The notes under the pieces are model-generated. The model was not told the origin of the DNA. It saw only the letters and a list, made by a program, of their open reading frames with translations, and did not search any database. A DNA stretch of 20,000 bases from Monoplex corrugatus (lineage: Eukaryota > Mollusca > Gastropoda > Littorinimorpha > Ranellidae). The stretch is taken from contig JAPXFY010002502.1 of the NCBI GenBank assembly GCA_030674185.1, positions 1 through 20,000 on the forward strand. Reading direction: 5' to 3'. Below, one piece after another: positions 12,831-20,000 of the stretch. The translations under genes were made by a program, and so were the position numbers. Position 1 is the first letter of the stretch. Each line of letters begins with the position of its first letter.

Positions 12831-14105
12831 TCAAAAGTTACATTATAGTTAATCTTCTCTGGTGGTCACTTTGTCTCAAAAGTTACATGTACAGGTAATC
12901 TTCTCTGGTGGTCACTTTGTCTCAAAAGTTACATGTACATGTAATCTTGTCTGGTGGTCACTATGTCTCAAAAGTTACATTATAGTTAATCTTCTCTGGT
13001 GGTCACTATGTCTCAAAAGTTACATGTACAGGTAATCTTCTCTGGTGGTCACTTTGTCTCAAAAGTTACATGTACAGGTAATCTTCTCTGGTGGTCACTT
13101 TGTCTCAAAAGTTACATGTACAGGTAATCTTCTCTGGTGGTCACTTTGTCTCAAAAGTTACATTATAGTTAATCTTCTCTGGTGGTCACTTTGTCTCTAA
13201 ACTTTCATTAAAGTTAATCTTCTCTGGTGGTCACTTTGTCTCAAAAGTTACATTATAGTTAATCTTCTCTGGTGGTCACTATGTCTCAAAAGTTACATTA
13301 TAGTTAATCTTCTCTGGTGGTCACTATGTCTCAAAAGTTACATGTACAGGTAATCTTCTCTGGTGGTCACTTTGTCTCAAAAGTTACATGTACAGGTAAT
13401 CTTCTCTGGTGGTCACTTTGTCTCAAAAGTTACATTATAGTTAATCTTCTCTGGTGGTCACTTTGTCTCTAAACTTTCATTAAAGTTAATCTTCTCTGGT
13501 GGTCACTTTGTCTCAAAAGTTACATTATAGTTAATCTTCTCTGGTGGTCATTATGTCTCAAAAGTTACATTGTAGTTAATCTTCTCTGGTGGTCACTTGG
13601 TCTCAAATGTTACATGCATAGTTAATCTTCTCTGGTGGTCACTATGTCTCAAAAGTTAAATGTATAGTTAATCTTCTCTGGTGGTCACTATATCTCAAAA
13701 GTTACATTATAGTTAATCTTCTCTGGTGGTCACTATGTCTCAAAAGTTACATTGTAGTTAATCTTCTCTGGTGGTCACTTTGTCTCAAAAGTTACATTAT
13801 AGTTAATCTTCTCTGGTTGTCACTTTGTCTCAAAAGTTACATTATAGTTAATCTTCTCTGGTGGTCACTTTGTCTCAAAAGTTACATGTACAGGTAATCT
13901 TCTCTGGTGGTCACTTTGTCTCAAAAGTTACATGTACATGTAATCTTGTCTGGTGGTCACTATGTCTCAAAAGTTACATTATAGTTAATCTTCTCTGGTG
14001 GTCACTTTGTCTCAAAAGTTACATTATAGTTAATCTTCTCTGGTGGTCACTTTGTCTCAAAAGTTACATTGTAGTTAATCTTCTCTGGTGGTCACTATGT
14101 CTCAA

Positions 14106-14111
14106 AAGTTA
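14106..14111. repeat. Target-site duplication, left copy
   Basis: AAGTTA is the last piece of a 45-bp unit (CTCAAAAGTTA) before the retrotransposon. The same six bases at 17851-17856 begin the resumed unit (AAGTTACATTATAG). Removing the element and one copy restores an intact satellite unit, which defines the insertion precisely. Confidence 0.8.
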
Positions 14112-14391
14112 GGTAGAAAGAAACTCTAGGGAGAGCTAGACAACAGAAGGTCTTCAGAGAAGTAACCCCCTTTAGACAAATGTTTCGGCCCTGAATTCCT
14201 TACACTCTCGGGGGGCCGGGCCACATCCAGGTCATGACTCCTGGATGCCCTTCTGCTGTTGTCTATTTTTTTTTTTTCCCACGCTTGGGAACGAACCAGG
14301 GCGATTCTGCGCTTCAGAACTGCGGTACGCGGTTTTACCAATGTGCTAATGGGGCACACATCATCTGTAGGGAATTTAATCCTTATCAAGT
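14112..14391 (-). other. Retrotransposon 3' UTR with inverted repeats and tRNA-like segment
   Basis: About 280 nt lie between the ORF stop and the target duplication. On the minus strand, in order, they hold a tRNA-like stretch, an A12 run (14277-14266) and a structured tail. The tail's outer arms are TAGACAACAGAAGG (14137-14150) and its complement with a 3-base insertion (14249-14265). They enclose a perfect 8-bp hairpin, CATCCAGG/CCTGGATG (14224-14231 with 14240-14247, 8-base loop). In R2-type elements the 3' UTR RNA is what the reverse transcriptase recognises for target-primed reverse transcription; that these arms do so here is inferred. Confidence 0.7.
14278..14358 (-). repeat. tRNA-like (SINE-head-like) segment in the 3' UTR
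   Basis: On the minus strand, TAGCACATTGGT (14348-14337) resembles a Pol III A box, and GGTTCGTTCCC (14297-14287) matches 9 of 11 positions of the B box GGTTCGANTCC. The gap of 39 bases is right for a tRNA. The T-arm stem next to the B box is mostly paired, but the acceptor and D stems pair poorly. An A12 run follows immediately. This suggests a degenerate tRNA-derived SINE or a tRNA-like domain captured by the element. It is not a functional tRNA gene. Confidence 0.45.
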
Positions 14392-17300
14392 TCACTTTTG
14401 GTTCCTCCTTGCCCAGATCCAGCTTGAGCTCCTTTCTGCTGCCTCTGCCATCGCTTTAAGGGCTCTAGTCCTCTTCTTCCCAGAAATGGCGAGTTGTTTC
14501 ATGAGATCATAAGCGGAGGTGCCCACAAACCCTCTTGCCCCGACCTCTATGACGAAGATTTTGACCCGCAGACCTGCTTTCTTCAGGGTGCTGGCAAGAC
14601 CGGCGTATTTTTCAGTCTTGTAGATATGTGCTTCTTCCATTCTGCTTTCGTATGGCACAGTGAGTTCTATCAGAATCACTTGTTTCGAGGAGTCAGAGTG
14701 GAGAGCGATGTCTGGTCTCATGCCTGTCTTGCTGATGACATCTGGGTAATTTCTCCACTCTGGGAGGTCTGCTGTACACTCCCAGTCGACTGCTCCATCC
14801 AGAAGACCCTTTGGCAATGTGCTGGTTGTCATAGCACTTTCGGGCCAGACCTGTTTCCCTCCTGCTTTGTAGAACGTTGTCATAGCAATTGGTGCGTTTG
14901 GGGTCATGGTTTTTTCGCTAACCACGTCTGTGATCACTTTCAGAACTTGGTTGTGCCTCCATGTATACCTTCCTTGGGCTAGCGCTACTTTGCAAGAGCT
15001 TAGGACATGTTCCACTGTTTGTTTCTTCTGACAGAGCGGATATGCTGGGTCGTCTGATTTCCCCCATTTCACTAAGTTTGCATTCGAGGGGAGCAGGTCA
15101 TATACAGTTCTGAGGAGGAAGCTTATCCTTAGAGGAGCCATGTGCCACATATCGTTCCAGCTGAGACTTCTTTGGAGTGCACTGTCCCATGTTGTCCATT
15201 GCCCCTGTTGACCTTGCTGGACTGCCTTCTGCACTCTTTTGACATCTTCTTCTTCCTTCAACTCCTGTATGATCATGTCTCTTTTTTCCTTCCCTTTGAC
15301 TTTGGACCACCACTGCATTTTTGTTGCTTCCAGTCCCTGTCTGTTGGTTTGCGTGTGTCCAATTATTTCTTTGATGCTGAGGTTTCTCTTGGCATTGTTT
15401 ACAGCCTCTTGGACTTTCCACTTTCTGCCAGTTCTCAGCTTTGGATGAACTGATCTCACGATATTGTCTTCCGATTCCTCCAGCATGTTCAACAGTCTTG
15501 CTTTTCCAACTTTGTATTCCTCCACTATGGATTTGAGAGGTAGCTTCAGCATTGCTTGACGACAGTAGAATGCAACATCAGTGAGACCAGGTGGGACACC
15601 GAGCCATTTTCTTGTGTATTTGTTGATTTTGGCTTCCATTGCTTCGACTGTGCTGGTGCAAATGTCATAGATTAGCAGTGGCCACAGCAGCTTTGGTATC
15701 AGCATGAACTGTAGACACCAGACTTTGTATTTGCCTGGCAGTCCGCAGTTATCTATTTTCTTCAGGCCTTCTTCTGCTGTTTGCTTGGTTTCACATCCCC
15801 TTTGTGTGTCTTTCAGGGAGTCATCATACCATCTTCCGAGACTTTTTACTGGCTCTTCTGTGACAGTGGGGATGGCTTGGTTGGCTACCATGAATTTGAC
15901 TGATTCTGCCACTTTTCCTTTTCGCAGTGAGAGACTTCGGGATTTCTTAGGTTTGAACCTCATTCTTGAAGAGGCCACCAGCTCATCCAGCTGCTTTAAG
16001 ATTTGGTGTGTCTCTTCCTCATCCGTGGACAAGACTGTTGTGTCATCCATGAAAGCTTTCAGAGGAGGCATCTGGTATCCATCTCCCAGATTCACTGGAC
16101 CTGAACTCTTCATTGCAGCTTTCAAGATGACTTCCATTACCAACACGAACAGTATGGGAGAGATTGCACAGCCCATTGCAATGCCCACCTCTAGGTCTAT
16201 CCAGTCCGTGGTGTATTCTTTGGTAGAGAACCGCATTGAGAACCCTTGGAAATACTTCCTCAGCATTGTTCGGATGTTTTCTGGGATGTGATACATTTCA
16301 AGAGCCAGCTGGATCATATCGTGTGGAACTGATCCATATGCATTCGCCAGATCAAGCCAAACTACGTCAATGTCTCTCTTCTCTGTTCTTGCTTTTTGGA
16401 TGGCATCCCAAATCAACGTGGCATGTTCCAAGCATCCAGGCATTCCTGGTATGCCTCCCTTTTGGACTGACATATCCAGATACTTGTTTTCAGTCAGGTA
16501 TTTTGTCAATCTTGCTGCCATAACAGAGAAGAAGATTTTCCCCTCGACGTTCAGAAGTGATATTGGCCTGAACTGATTGATGCTGCTGGAGTTCTGCTCC
16601 TTCGGAATGTACACTCCTTCAGCTCTCATCCATTGGTCGCTGATCTTCTGGTTCCTCCATGCTGATCGAATCATATTGTGGAGCCACTCGAGCACTTTTG
16701 GGCATTTCTTGTAGAGCAGGTATGATATTCCGTTTGGTCCAGGTGCTGACTTGGCTCTGGCTTTCTTTACTACGTTCTTCACTTCATCCAGTGTTGGTGG
16801 TTTGTTATTGAATTTTCCTTCTGGCGCTGCAGGCCAAACCAGATTCTGGATTTCAAGTGGTGCCTCGCGCTGAGAATCGGAATATGTTTCCCTGAGATGC
16901 TGCTCTAGGGTTTCCTTGCCCACTGTGAGAGTCCCTGATTTGGGTTGTTCAAACAGCTTTCTTGCAAAGTCAAAGGGATCTTTGAAGAAACGATCTTGAG
17001 TCTTCTTCTTTTTGCTCTTTCTTCGCCTTGCTGATTCCACTTTGCTGAGAGCATTGTGTTTGGCCTTCAGATCTTTCCAGAGTTCCAGGAGCCCTTGCTT
17101 CTCGAATTCTGAGGCAGTTTTCATTCGCTTTTTAAGCTTCCTTTTCTCCCTCCGGATGCTCTCCATCTGTTGCTGTCTTCTGGATTTCTGGGGAGGCGTT
17201 TTTGTCTTTGGCTGCTTCACTCCATAAGTGTCCCTGCAGATAGAGTATATGATGTCTCCGTATGTGTCAAGTTTGTGTTCCAGCGTACTGTTCCCTATTA

Positions 17301-17622
17301 GCGCATTCAGCTTAAGGACAAGTTCCTCATCTAATTTCTCCCATTGTTCTTTTGCACCGGCAGGCGGCAAATTGAGTTTTCCACGTTTGGCGTTAAGAGC
17401 TTGTGCAAAATCCGCATCAGAACCGTCAGCGTGGATGTCCTTGGCACTATGGTTTAAATCCTGGCCTTGGTCATCCAACGTCTCACCTGCTATCGCAGTG
17501 CGCTGCTGCTGGTTCGTATGTGTCTTCAAACAGCCCATTTTTGTCCTGTGGATCTTCATGCCGCGTTTGGTGGTGAATCTCCTTCCACACGCACACGGAA
17601 ATTCCATCTGGTCATTAATCAT
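14392..17622 (-). CDS. R2-type retrotransposon polyprotein: zinc finger, reverse transcriptase, restriction-like endonuclease
   Basis: This 1076-residue protein would nick its DNA target and copy its own RNA into the cut by target-primed reverse transcription. Domains by residue: CCHC-type finger C10, C12, H25, C31; basic nuclear-localisation-like stretches at 146-168 and 199-207; reverse transcriptase from about 280 to 610, with SAPGPNGIS (292-300), FRPISLLN (351-358), motif A WLDLANAYGSVPH (catalytic D424), motif B GIAMGCAISP (480-489), motif C FMDDTT (D526, D527) and SLGRWYDDS (594-602); thumb-like region to about 700; zinc knuckle C864, H872, C877; endonuclease with RPD (D971), IELTVP (E986) and candidate lysines K1002 and K1005. 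The catalytic residues expected in both enzymes are present. Oddity: the knuckle's expected first Cys is Tyr861 (AYPLC). Start: M1 lies close before the finger; the frame stays open about 37 more codons, to a stop at 17734-17736, but has no other ATG. Length is normal for the group. Confidence 0.93.
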   Translation of the reverse strand: MINDQMEFPCACGRRFTTKRGMKIHRTKMGCLKTHTNQQQRTAIAGETLDDQGQDLNHSAKDIHADGSDADFAQALNAKRGKLNLPPAGAKEQWEKLDEELVLKLNALIGNSTLEHKLDTYGDIIYSICRDTYGVKQPKTKTPPQKSRRQQQMESIRREKRKLKKRMKTASEFEKQGLLELWKDLKAKHNALSKVESARRRKSKKKKTQDRFFKDPFDFARKLFEQPKSGTLTVGKETLEQHLRETYSDSQREAPLEIQNLVWPAAPEGKFNNKPPTLDEVKNVVKKARAKSAPGPNGISYLLYKKCPKVLEWLHNMIRSAWRNQKISDQWMRAEGVYIPKEQNSSSINQFRPISLLNVEGKIFFSVMAARLTKYLTENKYLDMSVQKGGIPGMPGCLEHATLIWDAIQKARTEKRDIDVVWLDLANAYGSVPHDMIQLALEMYHIPENIRTMLRKYFQGFSMRFSTKEYTTDWIDLEVGIAMGCAISPILFVLVMEVILKAAMKSSGPVNLGDGYQMPPLKAFMDDTTVLSTDEEETHQILKQLDELVASSRMRFKPKKSRSLSLRKGKVAESVKFMVANQAIPTVTEEPVKSLGRWYDDSLKDTQRGCETKQTAEEGLKKIDNCGLPGKYKVWCLQFMLIPKLLWPLLIYDICTSTVEAMEAKINKYTRKWLGVPPGLTDVAFYCRQAMLKLPLKSIVEEYKVGKARLLNMLEESEDNIVRSVHPKLRTGRKWKVQEAVNNAKRNLSIKEIIGHTQTNRQGLEATKMQWWSKVKGKEKRDMIIQELKEEEDVKRVQKAVQQGQQGQWTTWDSALQRSLSWNDMWHMAPLRISFLLRTVYDLLPSNANLVKWGKSDDPAYPLCQKKQTVEHVLSSCKVALAQGRYTWRHNQVLKVITDVVSEKTMTPNAPIAMTTFYKAGGKQVWPESAMTTSTLPKGLLDGAVDWECTADLPEWRNYPDVISKTGMRPDIALHSDSSKQVILIELTVPYESRMEEAHIYKTEKYAGLASTLKKAGLRVKIFVIEVGARGFVGTSAYDLMKQLAISGKKRTRALKAMAEAAERSSSWIWARRNQK

Positions 17623-17850
17623 GATCCGTTGTGCGTTTCCAGTCGTGATGGAGTCAGTGCCGATGGATTCATCATTCTCTCCCCCTTTCGGTGAATCCTG
17701 GGAGCATCTTTCATTTAAAGAACTCGTGGCATGTTATCAAAGGCAAGGTGGGAAGCCAACCCACAAAGCCCGCAGATCTAGTCTTTCCCAGTGTCCTTCG
17801 GTCTTTCCCGAATGTCCTCCGAACTATTCCCGGAAATCAATGGATTGACC
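17623..17850 (-). other. Retrotransposon 5' leader
   Basis: About 230 nt lie between the target duplication and the first Met. The part nearest the ORF (17623-17733) is open in the ORF's frame but lacks an ATG, so initiation could be at M1 or at a non-ATG codon. Near the outer end, TGTCCTTCGGTCTTTCCCGA (from 17790) and a related GTCCTCCGAACTATTCCCGG (from about 17814) form an imperfect 20-bp tandem repeat on the plus strand. No promoter motif is recognisable. Confidence 0.6.
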
Positions 17851-18486
17851 AAGTTACATTATAGTTAATCTTCTCTGGTGGTCACTATGTCTCAAAAGTT
17901 ACATTGTAGTTAATCTTCTCTGGTGGTCACTATGTCTCGAAAGTTACATTATAGTTAATCTTCTCTGGTGGTCACTTTGTCTCAAAAGTTACATTGTAGT
18001 TAATCTTCTCTGGTGGTCACTTTGTCTCAAAAGTTACATTATAGTTAATCTTCTCTGGTGGTCACTTTGTCTCAAAAGTTACATTATAGTTAATCTTCTC
18101 TGGTGGTCACTTTGTCTCAAAAGTTACATTGTAGTTAATCTTCTCTGGTGGTCACTATGTCTCAAAAGTTACATTATAGTTAATCTTCTCTGGTGGTCAC
18201 TTTGTCTCAAAAGTTACATTGTAGTTAATCTTCTCTGGTGGTCACTATGTCTCAAAAGTTACATTATAGTTAATCTTCTCTGGTGGTCACTATGTCTCAA
18301 AAGTTACATTGTAGTTAATCTTCTCTGGTGGTCACTTTGTCTCAAAAGTTACATTATAGTTAATCTTCTCTGGTGGTCACTTTGTCTCAAAAGTTACATT
18401 ATAGTTAATCTTCTCTGGTGGTCACTTTGTCTCAAAAGTTACATTATAGTTAATCTTCTCTGGTGGTCACTTTGTCTCAAAAGTTA
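17851..18486. repeat. 45-bp minisatellite array, right block
   Basis: The array resumes with the duplicated AAGTTA and runs about 14 more units, more uniform than the left block and with ATTATAG and ATTGTAG forms interspersed. It decays at GTTAGATGTAAGTTAAGTCTT (18483 onwards) and ends at the foldback element. Confidence 0.95.
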
Positions 18487-18500
18487 GATGTAAGTTAAGT

Positions 18501-18694
18501 CTTAACCCTTTGACTCCCGCACCCTACCCACCAGCTGCAAAACATAACCTTTTGACCCTTTCACCTTATCCAACAGTTTCCTGCAAGAAGCTGGTAGATA
18601 GGGTGAGGAAATGAAAGTGTTCAGTTTTTGCTTTGCTAGCAGGTCGGCAACACAGGATGCTGGTGGAACAGGGTGCAGCAGTCAAAGGGTTAAG
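18501..18694. mobile_element. MITE-like foldback element with about 35-bp inverted repeats
   Basis: CTTAACCCTTTGACTCCCGC (18501-18520), continuing to CCACCAGC at 18535, is complementary to 18659-18694 with about five or six mismatches. AGATGTAA occurs at 18486-18493 and at 18693-18700 and could be an 8-bp target duplication, but the left copy is separated from the inverted repeat by several bases, so this is uncertain. A related motif, TAACCTTTTGACCCTTTCAC, recurs inside the left half at about 18546. There is no ORF, so if it is a transposon it is non-autonomous. Confidence 0.65.
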
Positions 18695-18718
18695 ATGTAA
18701 AAATATGCATGTGCGTTT

Positions 18719-19836
18719 AACACAGTGAACGGTGCATGTTCATCTTGTGTCTCTCTGTCTGTGTGTGTTGGTGTTGGGCAGTGTGGAGAATGACGTGGTG
18801 CATGTTCATCAAGTCTCCCTGTCTGTGTGTGTTGGTGTTGGGCAGTGTGGAGAATGACGTGGTGCATGTTCATCAAGTCCCCCTGTCTTTTGTGTGTGTT
18901 GGTGTTGGGCAGTGTGGAGAATGACGTGGTGCATGTTCATCTAGTGTCCCTGTCTGTGTGTGTTGGTGTTGGGCAGTGTGGAGAATGACGTGGTGCATGT
19001 TCATCTAGTGTCCCCCTGTCTGTGTGTGTTGGTGTTGGGCAGTGTGGAGAATGACGTGGTGCATGTTCATCTAGTGTCCCCCTGTCTGTGTGTGTGTTGG
19101 TGTTGGGCAGTGTGGAGAATGACGTGGTGCATGTTCATCTAGTGTCCACCTGTCTGTGTGTGTTGGTGTTGGGCAGTGTGGAGAATGACGTGGTGCATGT
19201 TCATCTAGTGTCCCTGTCTGTGTGTGTTGGTGTTGGGCAGTGTGGAGAATGACGTGGTGCATGTTCATCAAGTCTCCCTGTCTGTGTGTGTTGGTGTTGG
19301 GCAGTGTGGAGAATGACGTGGTGCATGTTCATCAAGTCCCCCTGTCTGTGTGTGTGTTAGTGTTGGGCAGTGTGGAGAATGACGTGGTGCATGTTCATCT
19401 AGTGTCCCCCTGTCTGTGTGTGTTGGTGTTGGGCAGTGTGGAGAATGACGTGGTGCATGTTCATCAAGTGTCCCTGTCTGTGTGTGTGTTGGTGTTGGGC
19501 AGTGTGGAGAATGACGTGGTGCATGTTCATCTAGTGTCCTCCTGTCTGTGTGTGCTGGTGTTGGGCAGTGTGGAGAATGACGTGGTGCATGTTCATCTAG
19601 TGTCCCTGTCTGTGTGTGTGTTGGTGTTGGGCAGTGTGGAGAATGACGTGGTGCATGTTCATCTAGTGTCCCCCTGTCTCTCTCTCTGTGTTGGTGTTGG
19701 GCAGTGTGGAGAATGACGTGGTGCATGTTCATCAAGTGTCCCTGTCTGTGTGTGTGTTGGTGTTGGTCAGTGTGGAGAATGACGTGGTGCATGTTCATCA
19801 AGTGTCCCCCTGTCTCTGTGTGTTGGTGTTGGGCAG
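18719..19836 (+). repeat. 64-70-bp minisatellite built from the acceptor and start of the next exon
   Basis: Seventeen copies of TTGG(G/T)CAG|TGTGGAGAA are visible. Their AG ends lie at 18781, 18845, 18912, 18976, 19042, 19110, 19176, 19240, 19304, 19370, 19436, 19502, 19568, 19634, 19704, 19770 and 19836; the last is the authentic exon acceptor. Unit length is mostly 66, with 64, 67, 68 and 70 also seen, varying chiefly in the TG run and in the TCCC(C)CTG segment. Each unit runs from the GT-rich tract through GGGCAG, then TGTGGAGAATGACGTGGTGC(A), then TGTTCATC(A/T)AGT. The shared part covers the first 21 bases of the exon. Long ORFs here on both strands reflect the 22-codon period and are not separate genes. 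Confidence 0.93.
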
Positions 19837-19988
19837 TGTGGAGAATGACGTGGTGCAGTGTGTACTGGACAGTCTGCACGCCCTGGTGGACACCGCTGTC
19901 TGTGGGTCATCCGCTGAAGGCATGCACTCTTTGCTGACCGTTCAAGTCCGGACCATCTTTGAAGAATATGACAACTACTGTGCTCATG
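19837..19988 (+). CDS. Second coding exon of the secreted Cys-rich protein (partial gene)
   Basis: The acceptor TTGGGCAG ends at 19836 and a plausible donor, CATG|GTAATA, starts at 19989. The first base, T, completes the AG left by the exon at 4894-5104 to give Ser. The frame then reads VENDVVQC, a further C after 13 residues, and after 25 more residues EEYDNYC. Over both exons the six cysteines are spaced x10, x34, x8, x13 and x25, and the frame is open throughout. The exon ends on the first base of a codon. The base composition and amphipathic pattern (VLDSLHALVDT, LLTVQVRTIFEEY) look like real coding sequence, unlike the upstream array. The downstream donor is close to the window edge, so the 3' boundary is less certain. 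The acceptor has a GT-rich rather than pyrimidine-rich tract, which is weak and shared with all the repeat copies. Confidence 0.72.
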
Positions 19989-20000
19989 GTAATAATGATG

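Larger units (their letters stand above)
5641..14111. repeat. 45-bp minisatellite array, main block
   Basis: About 190 copies of a 45-46-bp unit, with landmarks GGTGGTCACT(T/A)TGTCTC, AAAAGTTACATTATAG and TTAATCTTCTCT. Recurrent variants include ACATGTATAG, ACATGTACAGG, TAAATGTATAG, the divergent CTCTAAACTTTCATTAAAG unit, CTTGTCTGG, and the GCATCATAG/GCATTACAG pair. The variants recur in the same order, showing higher-order duplications. The leftmost units (5641-5740, with CTCGCCAG and CTTCGCCGG) are the most divergent. Because 45 is 15 codons, many plus-strand frames stay open and give LLWWSLCLKSYIIVN repeats; none has independent support as a protein. The block lies in the host gene's intron and is interrupted at 14111 by a retrotransposon. 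Confidence 0.97.
14112..17850 (-). mobile_element. R2-superclade (RLE-type) non-LTR retrotransposon, apparently full length
   Basis: This 3.74-kb insertion on the minus strand has a 6-bp target duplication (AAGTTA), a single long ORF (14392-17622), a 5' leader of about 230 nt and a 3' UTR of about 280 nt with no terminal poly(A). The encoded domain order (N-terminal zinc finger, central reverse transcriptase, C-terminal zinc knuckle, PD-(D/E)XK-like endonuclease) is that of the site-specific R2/R4/NeSL/Hero/CRE group, not the APE-type LINEs. No frameshift or stop interrupts the ORF, so the insertion looks young. It lies antisense to the host gene, in an intron, inside the 45-bp array. I cannot place it more finely within the group without a phylogeny. 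Confidence 0.9.

Noticed and set aside
1..14111. CRISPR-like array
   Set aside because: The units are contiguous with no unique spacers, and the surrounding DNA is eukaryotic.
9306..14112. Plus-strand ORFs made of 15-residue repeats (LLWWSLCLKSYIIVN)
   Set aside because: They arise only because 45 is a multiple of three; variation between units is not biased to silent sites and frames change freely.
14278..14358. Functional tRNA gene
   Set aside because: The A- and B-box-like motifs are present, but the acceptor and D stems do not pair well, and it sits inside a retrotransposon UTR.
14494..17848. Many plus-strand ORFs opposite the retrotransposon
   Set aside because: They are antisense shadows of the 1076-residue ORF and show no recognisable domain.
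19222..19879. Long ORFs on both strands in the final minisatellite
   Set aside because: They mirror the 22-codon repeat; only the last copies are in the frame of the real exon, and that is recorded as a splice question.

Overview
This is eukaryotic, animal-type nuclear DNA: two coding exons with consensus splice sites, long introns, large tandem arrays and a non-LTR retrotransposon of the R2 superclade. The repeat style (minisatellites, a tRNA-like SINE-type sequence, a foldback element, an R2-type LINE) fits an aquatic invertebrate, perhaps a mollusc, but no sequence here fixes the species.

Layout, left to right. (1) 1-4550: about 80 copies of a 57-bp AT-rich minisatellite that runs off the left edge. 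It is near-uniform to about 2740, then indel-rich, and ends in an ATCAT pentamer run. (2) 4607-4893: intron end with a long pyrimidine tract. (3) 4894-5104: a 211-bp exon. (4) 5105-19836: a 14.7-kb intron, nearly all repeats: about 535 bp of low-complexity and foldback sequence, about 190 copies of a 45-bp minisatellite (5641-14111), an antisense R2-type retrotransposon (14112-17850) sitting inside one 45-bp unit with a 6-bp target duplication, 14 more units (17851-18486), a MITE-like foldback element (about 18501-18694), and a 64-70-bp minisatellite (about 18719-19836). (5) 19837-19988: a 152-bp exon, probably followed by another intron.

The two exons join in phase (AG|T, Ser) into part of a secreted-looking, cysteine-rich protein with three N-glycosylation sequons close together; I do not recognise the family. 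The only long intact ORF is the retrotransposon's 1076-residue protein (zinc finger, reverse transcriptase, restriction-like endonuclease). It is unrelated to the host gene and lies on the opposite strand.

The most unusual point is the last minisatellite. Its unit contains the 3' splice acceptor and the first 21 coding bases of the downstream exon, so the real exon start is the final copy of a 17-copy array of near-identical acceptors. The last two decoys lie exactly 66 and 132 bases upstream, in frame and without a stop, so their use would add 22 or 44 residues. The 45-bp array upstream carries about twenty copies of a donor-like CAG|GTAAT motif in the sense direction. The intron is therefore seeded with repeated 5'- and 3'-splice-site look-alikes.
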